From CALJFL01 sp963669435 (lineage in GTDB: Bacteria > Pseudomonadota > Gammaproteobacteria > Pseudomonadales > Halieaceae): a stretch of 64,000 bases of DNA. The stretch covers positions 3,286,001 to 3,350,000 of the forward strand of contig OY770025.1 in assembly GCA_963669435.1 (NCBI GenBank). The letters are read 5' to 3'. Positions 43,279-52,706 of the stretch are shown here, in pieces. How positions within the stretch are numbered: the stretch's first letter is position 1; each line of letters begins with the position of its first letter. The position numbers and the translations under genes were made by a program. Under the pieces are notes generated by a model. That model made no database searches. It was not told where the DNA came from and saw only the letters and a list, made by a program, of their open reading frames with translations.

Positions 43279-44805
43279 ATGGACGGTGAACACCGACCCG
43301 AGCTGGCGGAGCTGCGCAGGCGATTGGCTCAGACGCTGGATGACGGTCGCGAGGAAGCCCTCGCCAAGCGCCACAGCAAAGGTTTTAGAACTGCCCGCGA
43401 AAATCTGCATGACCTTGTAGACGCCGAATCATTCGTCGAGTATGGCCAATTGGCCGTTGCCGCCCAGCGCAGTCGCAGGGAGTATGACGAGTTACAGACC
43501 AGCACCGCCGCCGATGGCATCGTCACCGGGCTGGCCACTATCAACGCCGAGCAGGTGGGTCGCGATAACGCCCAGGCAGTTGTGGTTATCAATGACTATA
43601 CCGTGCTCGCGGGTACCCAGGGCTTTTTTCACCACAAGAAACTGGACCGCGCCTGTGAACTGGCCGAGCAGCTGTGCTTACCCGTCATCATGTATACCGA
43701 GGGCGGCGGTGGTCGCCCGGGTGACACCGATGTCACCACCCAGATTGCCGGCCTGAATGTACCGTCATTTACCTCCTGGGCGCGCTTGAGTGGCAGCGTA
43801 CCGCGCATTGCGGTCAACAACGGTTTTTGTTTTGCGGGTAACGCCGCGCTATTTGGCTCGGCTGATTTTGGTATCGCGACGCGCCAGTCCTGGATTGGTA
43901 TGGCAGGCCCGGCGATGATCGAAGGTGGCGGGCTTGGGCGTTATGAGCCCACGGAAATAGGTCCGCTGCAAACCCAGGAACGCAACGGCGTTGTCGATAT
44001 CGTGGCCGAGGATGAGGCCGAAGCGACGCAGCTCGCACGTCAACTACTGTCTTACTTCCAGGGGCCGCTGCAAACCTGGGATTGCGCCGGCCAGGCGAGC
44101 TTGCGTGATGTTATTCCCGAAGACCGCCGTTGGGCTTATCCGGTGAGGAAAGTTATAACCACAATTGCAGACCAGGGTAGTTTCCTGGAATTGCGACGCA
44201 TCTACGGGCGCAGTGTGATCACCGGTTTTATGCGCTTGGAGGGCAAACCCGTCGGACTCATTGCCAACGACTGCCAGCAACTGGGCGGCGCGCTGGATTC
44301 AGAATCCTCTGAGAAGGCTGCGGAATTTTTGCAGGTTTGTAATGCCTTTGATCTGCCGGTGTTGTCACTCACCGATACCCCGGGCTTTATGGTGGGTCCT
44401 GCGAGCGAGGAAGAGGGCGCTGTTCGTCGAATGTCTACCCTGTTTCGAGCCGGGGCGACACTCGAAGTGCCGGTGGTAGCGATCTTCCTGCGCAAGGGCT
44501 ACGGTCTTGGCGCAATGGCCATGGTGGGCGGTAGCTTCGTTGACCCGGTCTATGCGGCAGCCTGGCCCACGGGTGAGTTCGGGGGCATGGGACTGGAAGG
44601 TGCGGTTCGGCTCGGCTTCAAGAAAGAACTGGATGCGGAGCCGGACGCGGCCACACGCAATGCACTGTTTGAGAAACTGGTTGCCCAGATGTATGAGATT
44701 GGCAAGGCCACGGAGGCAGCCGCCCATCTTGAGATCGATGCAGTCATCGATCCCATCGATACCCGCGCCCATGTCATTAAAGCGTTGGCAGCGGCGGGTT
44801 ATTAA
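43279..44805 (+). CDS. Acyl-CoA carboxylase carboxyltransferase (beta) subunit
   Basis: This 508-residue protein has two crotonase-like carboxyltransferase halves, as in propionyl-CoA and methylcrotonyl-CoA carboxylases. Features are the RENLHDLVDAESFVEYG start, EGGGGRPGDTD, GGGLGRYEPTEIGP and the C-terminal LTDTPGFMVGPASEEEGAVRR with GLGAMAMVGGSF. It needs a biotin carboxylase/carrier subunit, and none is in this window. After methyl-branched beta-oxidation, propionyl-CoA carboxylation would be a fitting role, but the substrate is not shown by sequence. Confidence 0.87.
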   Translation: MDGEHRPELAELRRRLAQTLDDGREEALAKRHSKGFRTARENLHDLVDAESFVEYGQLAVAAQRSRREYDELQTSTAADGIVTGLATINAEQVGRDNAQAVVVINDYTVLAGTQGFFHHKKLDRACELAEQLCLPVIMYTEGGGGRPGDTDVTTQIAGLNVPSFTSWARLSGSVPRIAVNNGFCFAGNAALFGSADFGIATRQSWIGMAGPAMIEGGGLGRYEPTEIGPLQTQERNGVVDIVAEDEAEATQLARQLLSYFQGPLQTWDCAGQASLRDVIPEDRRWAYPVRKVITTIADQGSFLELRRIYGRSVITGFMRLEGKPVGLIANDCQQLGGALDSESSEKAAEFLQVCNAFDLPVLSLTDTPGFMVGPASEEEGAVRRMSTLFRAGATLEVPVVAIFLRKGYGLGAMAMVGGSFVDPVYAAAWPTGEFGGMGLEGAVRLGFKKELDAEPDAATRNALFEKLVAQMYEIGKATEAAAHLEIDAVIDPIDTRAHVIKALAAAGY

Positions 44806-44819
44806 GGTGCTCGAGCCTA

Positions 44820-46304
44820 TCAGCTGACGCTGACTTCAAAATCCTCTTCTACCAGCTCCTGATGATCCCGCAGGAATGTGCGGGCGTCGTAGGGGTAGAG
44901 TGATGGGATGCGTCCATCTTCCCGCTTGTACCAGCTGCTACAGTTCCCCGCCCACACCGTTTCCTGGAGCGCCGACTGAATGTCGTGGTTGTAGCGATTT
45001 TGCGCCTCCTCGCGCACGGCAATGGTGCCGCCGCCCCGGGTTTTTTCGATGGCCTGTAGAATCAAGCCAAGCTGAGCCTCGATCATGTACACCACTGAGG
45101 TAGAACCCACCCCGGTATTGGGTCCGGTGGTCATGTAGAAATTCGGAAAGCCGCTGATAAACCCGCCCTTGTACGCCTGGGGCATATCAGACCAGGCTTC
45201 ACTTAACTTTATGCCGCCCGGGCCGGTGACCTCGGTCTGGCGCATGTAGCCCTCCAGGTCAAAGCCGGTCGCGTAGACGATGATATCCGCCGGGAGGGTC
45301 TCTCCCTCGGTGTTTACAATACCCTCGCTTTGAATGCGCGCGATGCCTGCTGTTTGCAGGCTGACATTGGGCCGGTTTATGGCGTCGTAGAAATTGTCTG
45401 CGATCAGGATGCGCTTACACCCTAGCGGGAATTCGGGAATCATTGCCTCGCAAGTGGCCGGATCGTCGACACTGGCACGAATACGCTTTTTCACCATGTG
45501 TTGCGCACGCTGCCGCCAGCGACTCGCGTGCCTGGTTTTGACGATGGGAAATACCAGCCACTCGCCGCGCATAAATATCAGCTGCCGGTACAAGCGGTTT
45601 AACCAGGGCCAGCGCGTGAACAGTGTTTGCTCTAACTTGCTATAGGAACGGTCGTTCCTGGGCGAGATGTAGTTGGGTGTTCTCTGGTAAACATCAACCT
45701 GTCGGGCAACCTCTGCCAGCTCCGGTATCAGCTGAACCGCGCTGGCGGCGCTACCGATAACGGCAACTGTTTTATCGGTAAATTCGACATCGTGGTTCCA
45801 CTGGGCGGAATGCATGGATTCACCGCTAAAGTCCTCCATGCCGGTTATGTCAGGGTACGCAGGTAAGTGCAGTCCACCGCTGGCGAAAATGATATGCCTC
45901 GCGGTCAGCGTTTCTTCGGCCAGCCGTGCATGCCACAGCTTTTCTGTTTCAGACCAGGCGAATTCGATGACCTCACTGTTGAGGCGCAGGTGGTCACGAA
46001 GACCGTACTTGTCGACGCAGCGTTCGATATAGGCCTGTATTTCGGCCTGGCCGGAGTACTTGCGCGTCCAGTTGGGATTGGGTTCGAAGGAGTAGCAGTA
46101 CAGATGAGACTGGATGTCGCAGGCAGCGCCGGGGTAGGTATTGTGCCACCAGGTGCCACCCACGCCTGCGGCCTTTTCCAGGATCACGAAATTGTTGGTA
46201 ACGCGCTCTTTCAGTTTTATACCGGCACATACGCCGGCAAATCCGGCGCCAACAATAATGACCTCGAGCGGCTCGGGCCTCGGCGGTTGTGTTTGCGTTG
46301 TCAT
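44820..46304 (-). CDS. Flavin-containing monooxygenase, Baeyer-Villiger type
   Basis: This 494-residue FAD/NADPH monooxygenase has VGAGFAG near residue 17 for FAD and VIGSAASA near residue 187 for NADPH, the latter with the second glycine replaced. Between them, FSGESMHSAQWNHD fits the Baeyer-Villiger fingerprint FxGxxxHxxxW(P/D) except for asparagine at the final position. GGTWWHNTYPGAACDIQSHL is typical of the family. It converges on the carboxyltransferase gene with a 14-base gap. A role oxidising cyclic or long-chain ketones is likely. Confidence 0.88.
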   Translation of the reverse strand: MTTQTQPPRPEPLEVIIVGAGFAGVCAGIKLKERVTNNFVILEKAAGVGGTWWHNTYPGAACDIQSHLYCYSFEPNPNWTRKYSGQAEIQAYIERCVDKYGLRDHLRLNSEVIEFAWSETEKLWHARLAEETLTARHIIFASGGLHLPAYPDITGMEDFSGESMHSAQWNHDVEFTDKTVAVIGSAASAVQLIPELAEVARQVDVYQRTPNYISPRNDRSYSKLEQTLFTRWPWLNRLYRQLIFMRGEWLVFPIVKTRHASRWRQRAQHMVKKRIRASVDDPATCEAMIPEFPLGCKRILIADNFYDAINRPNVSLQTAGIARIQSEGIVNTEGETLPADIIVYATGFDLEGYMRQTEVTGPGGIKLSEAWSDMPQAYKGGFISGFPNFYMTTGPNTGVGSTSVVYMIEAQLGLILQAIEKTRGGGTIAVREEAQNRYNHDIQSALQETVWAGNCSSWYKREDGRIPSLYPYDARTFLRDHQELVEEDFEVSVS

Positions 46305-46382
46305 TAGTCACCGAATTAAAACAGTTGCTTTAATTGTAGGGTGCGCTAAAGCAGCTGACAAGCGCGTGATGTAGCGCCTGGT

Positions 46383-49145
46383 TCAGGTGGTAATGATCAG
46401 CCGCAGAGCCTGCATCTGCAAGTTCGCATGTCTTATATGTAACGCGCACTCGTCGATGCGGTAGCGTAGGTGTTCGAGTTCTTCCTCGCGGATCGATGGG
46501 TTAACCTCGCGCAGTGACTCCAGCCGGGACAACTCTTTACCGAGCGCGCTACGCATGGAGGTCTCCGCTTCCTCCAGCAAGCCTTGCAGGCGCTTTTCGG
46601 CCTGTTCGCCGGCCAGCGCCAGCTTTGCATCCACCTCGCGTTGCACCCGCTTGATAATGGCTAGCGCAGTGGATTTTTGCACCTTCTGCACCAGGGCGTT
46701 GAGCCGTTCGTGGGGAACCAGTGCTGCCAGTTCTTTGCCGCGTGCATCGACCAGAAGTCGCATGGGGGAAAGCGGCAGGAATCGTTCGACCTGCAACGCC
46801 CGTGGTGCAACGCAGTTTACTGTATAAATGGTCTCCAGCAGCATGGTGCCGGGCTCGATGCCTTTCAGCTTGATGGTCCCGATGGCGGCATTACCCAATT
46901 CGGTGGAGTACACCATTTCCATCGCCTCCACCAGCATGGGGTGCTCCCAGGTCAGGAAGGCCATATCTTCACGCGCCAGGGCATTGTCGCGACTGAAGGT
47001 GACTGTGGTGCCCTCATCGCCCACGTAAGGAAAATGCCCGGTAAGCATATGATCAGTTGGACGCAGTACCAGTGACTGCTCCGAGTGGAACTCGTGGTCA
47101 ACACCGAAGGCATCACACAGTGATTCCAGGTACGACTGCAACTCTTGGCTGTCCTCGTTGTCGTTGATCTCATCGATAACTCCGGCTGCCACTTCGGGTT
47201 TGCAGGAATTGCGCTCCAGTAGCCGGTCGCGGCCTTCCCGCAATTCGGTGCGGGTCTGCTCGGTGAATGCCGCCGTATCGGCAATCAGTTGCTCGAGCGA
47301 GTCGTCGCGATTGAACAGTTGCTGCGCAAGGCGCTCGCGGAAATTATCGAAGATCATGGTCCCTGCGGAACAGCTGTCACAAAACAGGTTCAGGCCCTGT
47401 TGGTACCACTGGAACAGGATTTCCTGGGCTGTGCCCTGCAGGTAAGGGACGTGAATTTGTACATCTTCGCGTTGCCCGATTCTGTCGAGTCGACCAATAC
47501 GTTGTTCCAACAAGTCAGGATTTAATGGCAGGTCAAACAGGATCAGGTGATGGGCGAACTGAAAGTTACGCCCTTCACTGCCAATTTCCGAACACACCAG
47601 GGTTTGGGCGCCGCCGTGATCATCCGCGAAGTAGGCGGCAGCGCGGTCCCGCTCCACGATTGAGAGGCCCTCGTAAAACGCCGCCGAGCGAATACCAGCG
47701 CGCATCTGCAGGTGATGCTCCAGCGCTACCGCGGTATCGGCATGGGCGCAGATCACCAGGACTTTAGCCGGGCGCAGGGCTTTCAGAGTCTGTTCCAGCC
47801 AGTTCACCCGCGGGTCGAACTCCAGCCAGCTGTCATCGACGTAGGGCAACTCAGGGTGCAGCAGAGACTCCAATTCCACCTCTGCGAGGGTGTACTGGTC
47901 CGGAGCGGCCAGCGGATACTCGTGTAATACCCGCCGGGGGAAACCACTGATGGCCGCGCGCGTGTTGCGAAACAGTACCCGGCCGGTGCCATGCCGATCC
48001 AGAATCTGCTCGATCAAGGCGTCTGACCCCTGCGTATCGTCCAATCCTGCAGGCAGGTTGTCTGGTTGATCACCTCGCTCCAGCGCATCCACCAGTTCGC
48101 TCAATTGTCGATAGGATCGTTCCTGCTCCGTGAACTCTTCCAGGCTGTGAAAGCGCGAAGGGTCCAGTAGTCGCAGGCGCGCGAAATGACTCGCCTGGCC
48201 GACCTGTTCGGGCGTCGCGGTAAGGAGCAACAGTCCGGCTGTATGCTGCCCCAGCGCCTCGATAAACTGGTAGTCTTCCCCCGGTGATTCTTCCGACCAG
48301 GCCAGGTGATGGGCTTCGTCAACGACAACCAGGTCCCACTCAGCCGCCACCGCTTGTGCCTGTAGCGCTGGTTTCCCCGCGAACAGGTTGCTGCTGCACA
48401 GCACCAGTTGCTCACTCTCGAAAGGGTTGTCGCCGTCGTACTCGGCCACGCGCTCGTCATCGAACAGGGCAAAATGCAGGTTGAAACGGCGCAACATTTC
48501 TACCAGCCACTGATGCAGCAGCGTGGCGGGCACGATCACCAGAATCCTGCTTGCGCGCCCGGTTAGCAATTGTTGGTGCATGACCATGCCCGCTTCAATG
48601 GTCTTGCCCAATCCGACCTCGTCGGCGAGGAGCACGCGCGGTGCGAAACGCTGCCCGACCTCGTTGGCAATGTAAACCTGGTGGGGCAAGAGGCTGGTAC
48701 GCGAACCCATCAAGCCGCGCGCATTGGAGCGTTGCAGTCGATCCATGTTGTTCAGGGTGGCGACGCGCAGCGCAAAGTCGGCATTTTTGTCGAAGTGGCC
48801 ATTGAGCAGGCGTTGTTGCGGTGTGGTCAGTTGCACGAAGGCGTCCAACTCCAACTCCGAGATAGTCACCATTTCATCGTGATGATCGGTGCCGATATAG
48901 ATCAGCAGGCCCTGGTATTCCTCTACCTCGAATACTTTCAGTTCCACACCATTGATCGTCGACACGTAGTCGCCTGGCTTGAAGCGCAGGCGGGTGAGCG
49001 GGGCGTTATCGGTGGCGTAGGTGCGCTCCTCGCCGACGGCGGGGAAACTGATGGTGACCCTGCGCCCTTCGTATTCTACGACAACGCCGAGTCCAAGCTG
49101 CGCATCGGCATGGCTGACCCAACGTTGTCCGACTATGTATTCCAT
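46383..49145 (-). CDS. rapA: RNA polymerase-associated ATPase RapA
   Basis: This 920-residue SWI2/SNF2-type ATPase recycles stalled RNA polymerase. The N-terminus has Tudor-like domains (VGQRWVSHADAQLGLG), followed by Walker A LLADEVGLGKTIEAG and the DEAH box VVVDEAHHL. The second helicase lobe contains IGSEGRNFQFAHHLI and RIGRLDRIGQ. The long RapA-specific C-terminal region follows. Length is close to the 968 residues of E. coli RapA. Confidence 0.95.
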   Translation of the reverse strand: MEYIVGQRWVSHADAQLGLGVVVEYEGRRVTISFPAVGEERTYATDNAPLTRLRFKPGDYVSTINGVELKVFEVEEYQGLLIYIGTDHHDEMVTISELELDAFVQLTTPQQRLLNGHFDKNADFALRVATLNNMDRLQRSNARGLMGSRTSLLPHQVYIANEVGQRFAPRVLLADEVGLGKTIEAGMVMHQQLLTGRASRILVIVPATLLHQWLVEMLRRFNLHFALFDDERVAEYDGDNPFESEQLVLCSSNLFAGKPALQAQAVAAEWDLVVVDEAHHLAWSEESPGEDYQFIEALGQHTAGLLLLTATPEQVGQASHFARLRLLDPSRFHSLEEFTEQERSYRQLSELVDALERGDQPDNLPAGLDDTQGSDALIEQILDRHGTGRVLFRNTRAAISGFPRRVLHEYPLAAPDQYTLAEVELESLLHPELPYVDDSWLEFDPRVNWLEQTLKALRPAKVLVICAHADTAVALEHHLQMRAGIRSAAFYEGLSIVERDRAAAYFADDHGGAQTLVCSEIGSEGRNFQFAHHLILFDLPLNPDLLEQRIGRLDRIGQREDVQIHVPYLQGTAQEILFQWYQQGLNLFCDSCSAGTMIFDNFRERLAQQLFNRDDSLEQLIADTAAFTEQTRTELREGRDRLLERNSCKPEVAAGVIDEINDNEDSQELQSYLESLCDAFGVDHEFHSEQSLVLRPTDHMLTGHFPYVGDEGTTVTFSRDNALAREDMAFLTWEHPMLVEAMEMVYSTELGNAAIGTIKLKGIEPGTMLLETIYTVNCVAPRALQVERFLPLSPMRLLVDARGKELAALVPHERLNALVQKVQKSTALAIIKRVQREVDAKLALAGEQAEKRLQGLLEEAETSMRSALGKELSRLESLREVNPSIREEELEHLRYRIDECALHIRHANLQMQALRLIITT

Positions 49146-49253
49146 GAACGCGAGCAGTTCCTGTCTGGGCCATGCCTATTTTGAGGGCGCCCAGTTTACC
49201 ATTGAAATCAGTGGAAGAAAGGCGGTGCTTGTACCCGGGCTGCCCCGCGGCAA

Positions 49254-50069
49254 TTAACAGGGTGCGGGGAAAAACAACTGCATGCTATTGCGGTGCGCTT
49301 CGGCCAATAAAGTCTCGATCTCCGTGGACTTGATCTCGGCTATTTTTTCCGCCACAAATGGCAGGTAGAAGGGAGCATTGGGTCGACCGCGGTAGGGCAC
49401 AGGTGTCAGATAGGGCGCGTCGGTTTCCAGCAAAATGGCCTCTATCGGGGTGGCGGCGACGACCTCCCGCACGTTCTCTGCGCTGTTGAACGTGGTGATC
49501 CCATTGAAACCGAGCTTGAACCCCTGGCCCAGGCAGTACTCTGCCAGCTCTAACGACGAGGTAAAGCTGTGAATAACGCCTTTACGCGGTAGGGTATGGC
49601 GGAAATTGTCGAGAATTTGGCGGGTGTCCTCGTCCGCCTCACGGGTGTGTATCACCACCGGCAGCTCAAGATCACAGGCCAGTTGTAGCTGTCGTTCGAA
49701 CGCGTCTCGCTGGGCGTTGCGATCAGCGTGGTCATAATAATAGTCCAGGCCAATCTCACCGATAGCCACGATGCGCTCGTCTTCGGCGTTGGCAACTATC
49801 TGCTGCTCGACCTGCGGGCTGAACTGCTCCGCCTCGTGGGGATGAATACCCTGCGTGCCCCAGATGTTCGCGGCCCTACGGGTCAATTGCATCACTGTCT
49901 CGAGGTTGCTTGGAGACACGGCGATGGTCACTATCCGCTCAATGCCGACTTCCTCGCAGCGTTCCAGGGTATCGGTGAGGGCGTCGTCGTCGAGATAGTC
50001 CAGGTGGCAGTGGGTCTCGATGATAGGGGTGCTGAAGCGGGGGATGTCCCTGCGTTTCTTTTTGCTCAT
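49254..50069 (-). CDS. TatD family metal-dependent hydrolase
   Basis: This 271-residue TIM-barrel metallohydrolase has the first metal site in ETHCHLDYLD, AIGEIGLDYYYD, VIHTREAD and LLETDAPYLTP, all standard TatD motifs. Members act as deoxyribonucleases or D-aminoacyl hydrolase-like enzymes in quality control. It is a stand-alone gene between rapA and the wax ester synthase. Confidence 0.93.
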   Translation of the reverse strand: MSKKKRRDIPRFSTPIIETHCHLDYLDDDALTDTLERCEEVGIERIVTIAVSPSNLETVMQLTRRAANIWGTQGIHPHEAEQFSPQVEQQIVANAEDERIVAIGEIGLDYYYDHADRNAQRDAFERQLQLACDLELPVVIHTREADEDTRQILDNFRHTLPRKGVIHSFTSSLELAEYCLGQGFKLGFNGITTFNSAENVREVVAATPIEAILLETDAPYLTPVPYRGRPNAPFYLPFVAEKIAEIKSTEIETLLAEAHRNSMQLFFPAPC

Positions 50070-50112
50070 GGTCGCATGCCGTTGCCCGCGGTAGCCAATG
50101 GTACAGCGACAC

Positions 50113-51753
50113 TCATTGCTTCGATCTCAATTTGGGAACGACCTTGCTTTTGGCTTTGCGTTTGACTTTAGGCCGGGTCGACTGCTTGCTGGCAGCGTTC
50201 TGCGTTGGCTTATTTGTCTTGCGCTTGGCTGGCGCCTTTTTGGTGGCAACCTTCTTTGTAGCCGCCTTGATCCCTCCCGGGCTCTTTTTTCGACTCTGCG
50301 CGGGCTTTTTTCTGGCCTGGCGAGGTCGGGGCGCCGCTGCCTCCAGCATTTCGTCGTACGCGCTGACCAGGCATTCTTTGTAGAACTCGGGGTCTGGCAT
50401 AATCTCTCGATCGGCCAGGACCGACAGGGTGACTTTGCCGGAGTAGCTGAATACGAGGTGAAAAATACCCATTCCCGGCGTCAGCACACCCAGGCCGTAA
50501 TAATCCACCATTTTTGCACCGGCGCAGTACAGGGGAAAGTTGGGGCCTGCGACGTTGGATACCACGGTCGCGACATGGATCGGTAGCAACTGGGATAAGT
50601 GGTTGCGTGACCAGAAGCCGGCAACTGCCCGAGTCAATGCAGGGGAGAAAGCGCCGGCCAGTTTCAGTGCGTCGACCATGGGGCTACTTTCGCCATAGGT
50701 CTTCGCATCGCTGGACGAGGCTTTAACCGCCGCTAAACGCTCCAGCGGATCGCCGATATTGGAATGCAGTGAGGCGAATACCGCGCCCACCTGATTGTTG
50801 TCTTCGCTGGTATCCCTGCGGGTACGCATATTAACCGGCATGCTGGCAGCCAGGGCCTCTTCCGGTGCTGCTCCCTTGGCTTGCAGATAGCGCTGTAATG
50901 CTCCGCCGATGATGGCCAGCGCCACGTCATTGAGTGTTACACCGGCAGTGTTTTTGATGTCCTTGAATGCGTCCAGGGGAAACTCGGCCGCCTCAAACAC
51001 GCGGTGGGGCCCGACCGGCTGGTTAAGGATGGTCCTGGGGGCAGAGATATCGGGGGTGGGAATCTCCTTGCGAGCTACATCCAGTAGATACTTGCCGACA
51101 TCGATAGAGTTCTTGAGGGTTCCGCGGAACACATCGACCGTATTTTTAACCGAGTTCACCGACGCCTTGCTGAGGAGCTCCGCGGTACTCGGTTCGCTAT
51201 CTACCAGTAGTGGCTCATCGCTGGTCCACGCCCTTTCGTCAACATCAGCCGGTTCAGGTGTGAGGTCGTGGAGCAGGGCCATGAAACTCGAGCCTCCGGC
51301 ACCGTCCACCAGCGCGTGGTGCATTTTGGTGTACACCGCGAAGCTTCCCTTGGGCAAGCGGGGGATATTATCCAGGCCTTCAATGATGTAGGCCTCCCAA
51401 AGCGGCCGGGACATGTCCAGCGGGCGCGAATGTAGTCGTGCGACCTGGATACATAACTGTCGCCAGTCACCCGGCTGGGGCAGGGCGATATGGCGCAGGT
51501 GAAACTCTACGTCAAAATTTGCATCTTTGACCCAGTAGGGGCGGTCCAGCCCACCGGGCACCTCAACCAGGCGGGTGCGGAACAGGGGGTTCTGGTGTAG
51601 GCGACGCTCGAAGTTTTCGATCACCTGCTTGAACCGGACTGCACCACCGGGGGCAGTGGAGGGGTCGTAAATGCCGAGGCCACCGACGTGCTGAGGCGTA
51701 TTACTCTGCTCCAGATTGACGAACGCGCTGTCGAGAATTCCCAGTTGTTTCAT
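50113..51753 (-). CDS. Wax ester synthase / diacylglycerol acyltransferase (WS/DGAT)
   Basis: This 546-residue acyltransferase makes wax esters or triacylglycerol from acyl-CoA. The active site HHxxxDG is MHHALVDGAGG (His145, His146, Asp150). The DUF1298-type C-terminal domain has the NVAGPNFPLYCAGA segment. The last 72 residues form a low-complexity Lys/Ala/Pro/Arg tail (KKVATKKAPAKRK) that goes beyond ordinary WS/DGAT proteins and resembles histone H1 or PhaF/AlgP tails. The patatin at 25.5 kb has a similar tail. Confidence 0.92.
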   Translation of the reverse strand: MKQLGILDSAFVNLEQSNTPQHVGGLGIYDPSTAPGGAVRFKQVIENFERRLHQNPLFRTRLVEVPGGLDRPYWVKDANFDVEFHLRHIALPQPGDWRQLCIQVARLHSRPLDMSRPLWEAYIIEGLDNIPRLPKGSFAVYTKMHHALVDGAGGSSFMALLHDLTPEPADVDERAWTSDEPLLVDSEPSTAELLSKASVNSVKNTVDVFRGTLKNSIDVGKYLLDVARKEIPTPDISAPRTILNQPVGPHRVFEAAEFPLDAFKDIKNTAGVTLNDVALAIIGGALQRYLQAKGAAPEEALAASMPVNMRTRRDTSEDNNQVGAVFASLHSNIGDPLERLAAVKASSSDAKTYGESSPMVDALKLAGAFSPALTRAVAGFWSRNHLSQLLPIHVATVVSNVAGPNFPLYCAGAKMVDYYGLGVLTPGMGIFHLVFSYSGKVTLSVLADREIMPDPEFYKECLVSAYDEMLEAAAPRPRQARKKPAQSRKKSPGGIKAATKKVATKKAPAKRKTNKPTQNAASKQSTRPKVKRKAKSKVVPKLRSKQ

Positions 51754-51892
51754 GGTGGGCAGTCCTTGATCGCCCCGGGTTTATAGCGGGCACTTATAGC
51801 ACTTCTCCCGGGGCTACTCCAGTTAACCGTCTGCAGGTTTTTACCCCAAATCGGTGTGGGGGGTTAAGGCAACCCACTTGTGGACAGCGGGC

Positions 51893-52468
51893 TCAGGCAT
51901 TTTCAATCAGCAGTATGGCACCACGCGCGTTAATTGACCCTTTGGCGGACCAGTCGAACAATTCGGCGCCAAACTCATCCTGGCAGCGCTGCGCCATCTC
52001 CAGGAAAGTGGGGCGCTCCGGATCACTGATCAAAATGTGCTTTACCCCGGCCTTCAATGAACGCTCCACCATCTTGAACACCGGGTCCACCAGTTCGTCC
52101 CAGAAGCAGATGTCGGCGCCCATCAACACGTCGTATTTGCGCAGTTTGCGGGTGGTAAGTTTCTCGAAGCGCCCAACCATGTGTTTCGTGTTAACCCCGT
52201 TCAACTCGGCCACTGCCTCCAGGTAAGGGAAGACGTTTGGATCCGCGTCCATGGAGGTCACGTCTGAGTCAAATCTCTTCGCTGCCCAGATGCCACCGAT
52301 ACCCCAGCCACAGCCCACGTCAATAATGCTATCGGTGTGTTCGGGTGGGTGTTTGCCGAGGTAGTCGATCAACAGGCAACTGGATTTCCATAGCTTGTTG
52401 CCGTGAATGGTGGGCGCATTGCCCTCGCGCTTTACCTTGCGAATAGCTGGATGTGCAGAGGTGGGCAT
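51893..52468 (-). CDS. SAM-dependent methyltransferase, class I
   Basis: This protein of 191 residues has the SAM-binding loop DVGCGWGIGG near residue 50, an acidic strand end (MDADPN) and the later MGADICFWDELVDP. It resembles METTL/NNMT-type lysine or small-molecule methyltransferases, but the substrate is unknown. The ATG at 52468, with AAGG upstream, gives the conserved length. A TTG or ATG further upstream would add an unconserved leader that runs into the TetR gene's promoter. It is divergent from the TetR gene. Confidence 0.8.
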   Translation of the reverse strand: MPTSAHPAIRKVKREGNAPTIHGNKLWKSSCLLIDYLGKHPPEHTDSIIDVGCGWGIGGIWAAKRFDSDVTSMDADPNVFPYLEAVAELNGVNTKHMVGRFEKLTTRKLRKYDVLMGADICFWDELVDPVFKMVERSLKAGVKHILISDPERPTFLEMAQRCQDEFGAELFDWSAKGSINARGAILLIENA

Positions 52469-52706
52469 GATGACCTTGCGAAACTTGCGCTCCGTGCGTG
52501 CTTTACCGCTCAAATAATTCTCCCTGATCGTGTCATAAGATTGTGGATTGCCACCCGCGCGTGGATCCGGAATTTTCGCATTTTCTGCCGCCACAATACC
52601 AGAACCAGCGCTTACTGGCCTATTGCTTGCCTGCGGCGCAGGTGGCGAGGCGACCCTTGCTGGGGTACGATGCGCGTGTATTGGCCGATCAACGGGACAC
52701 CTGCAG

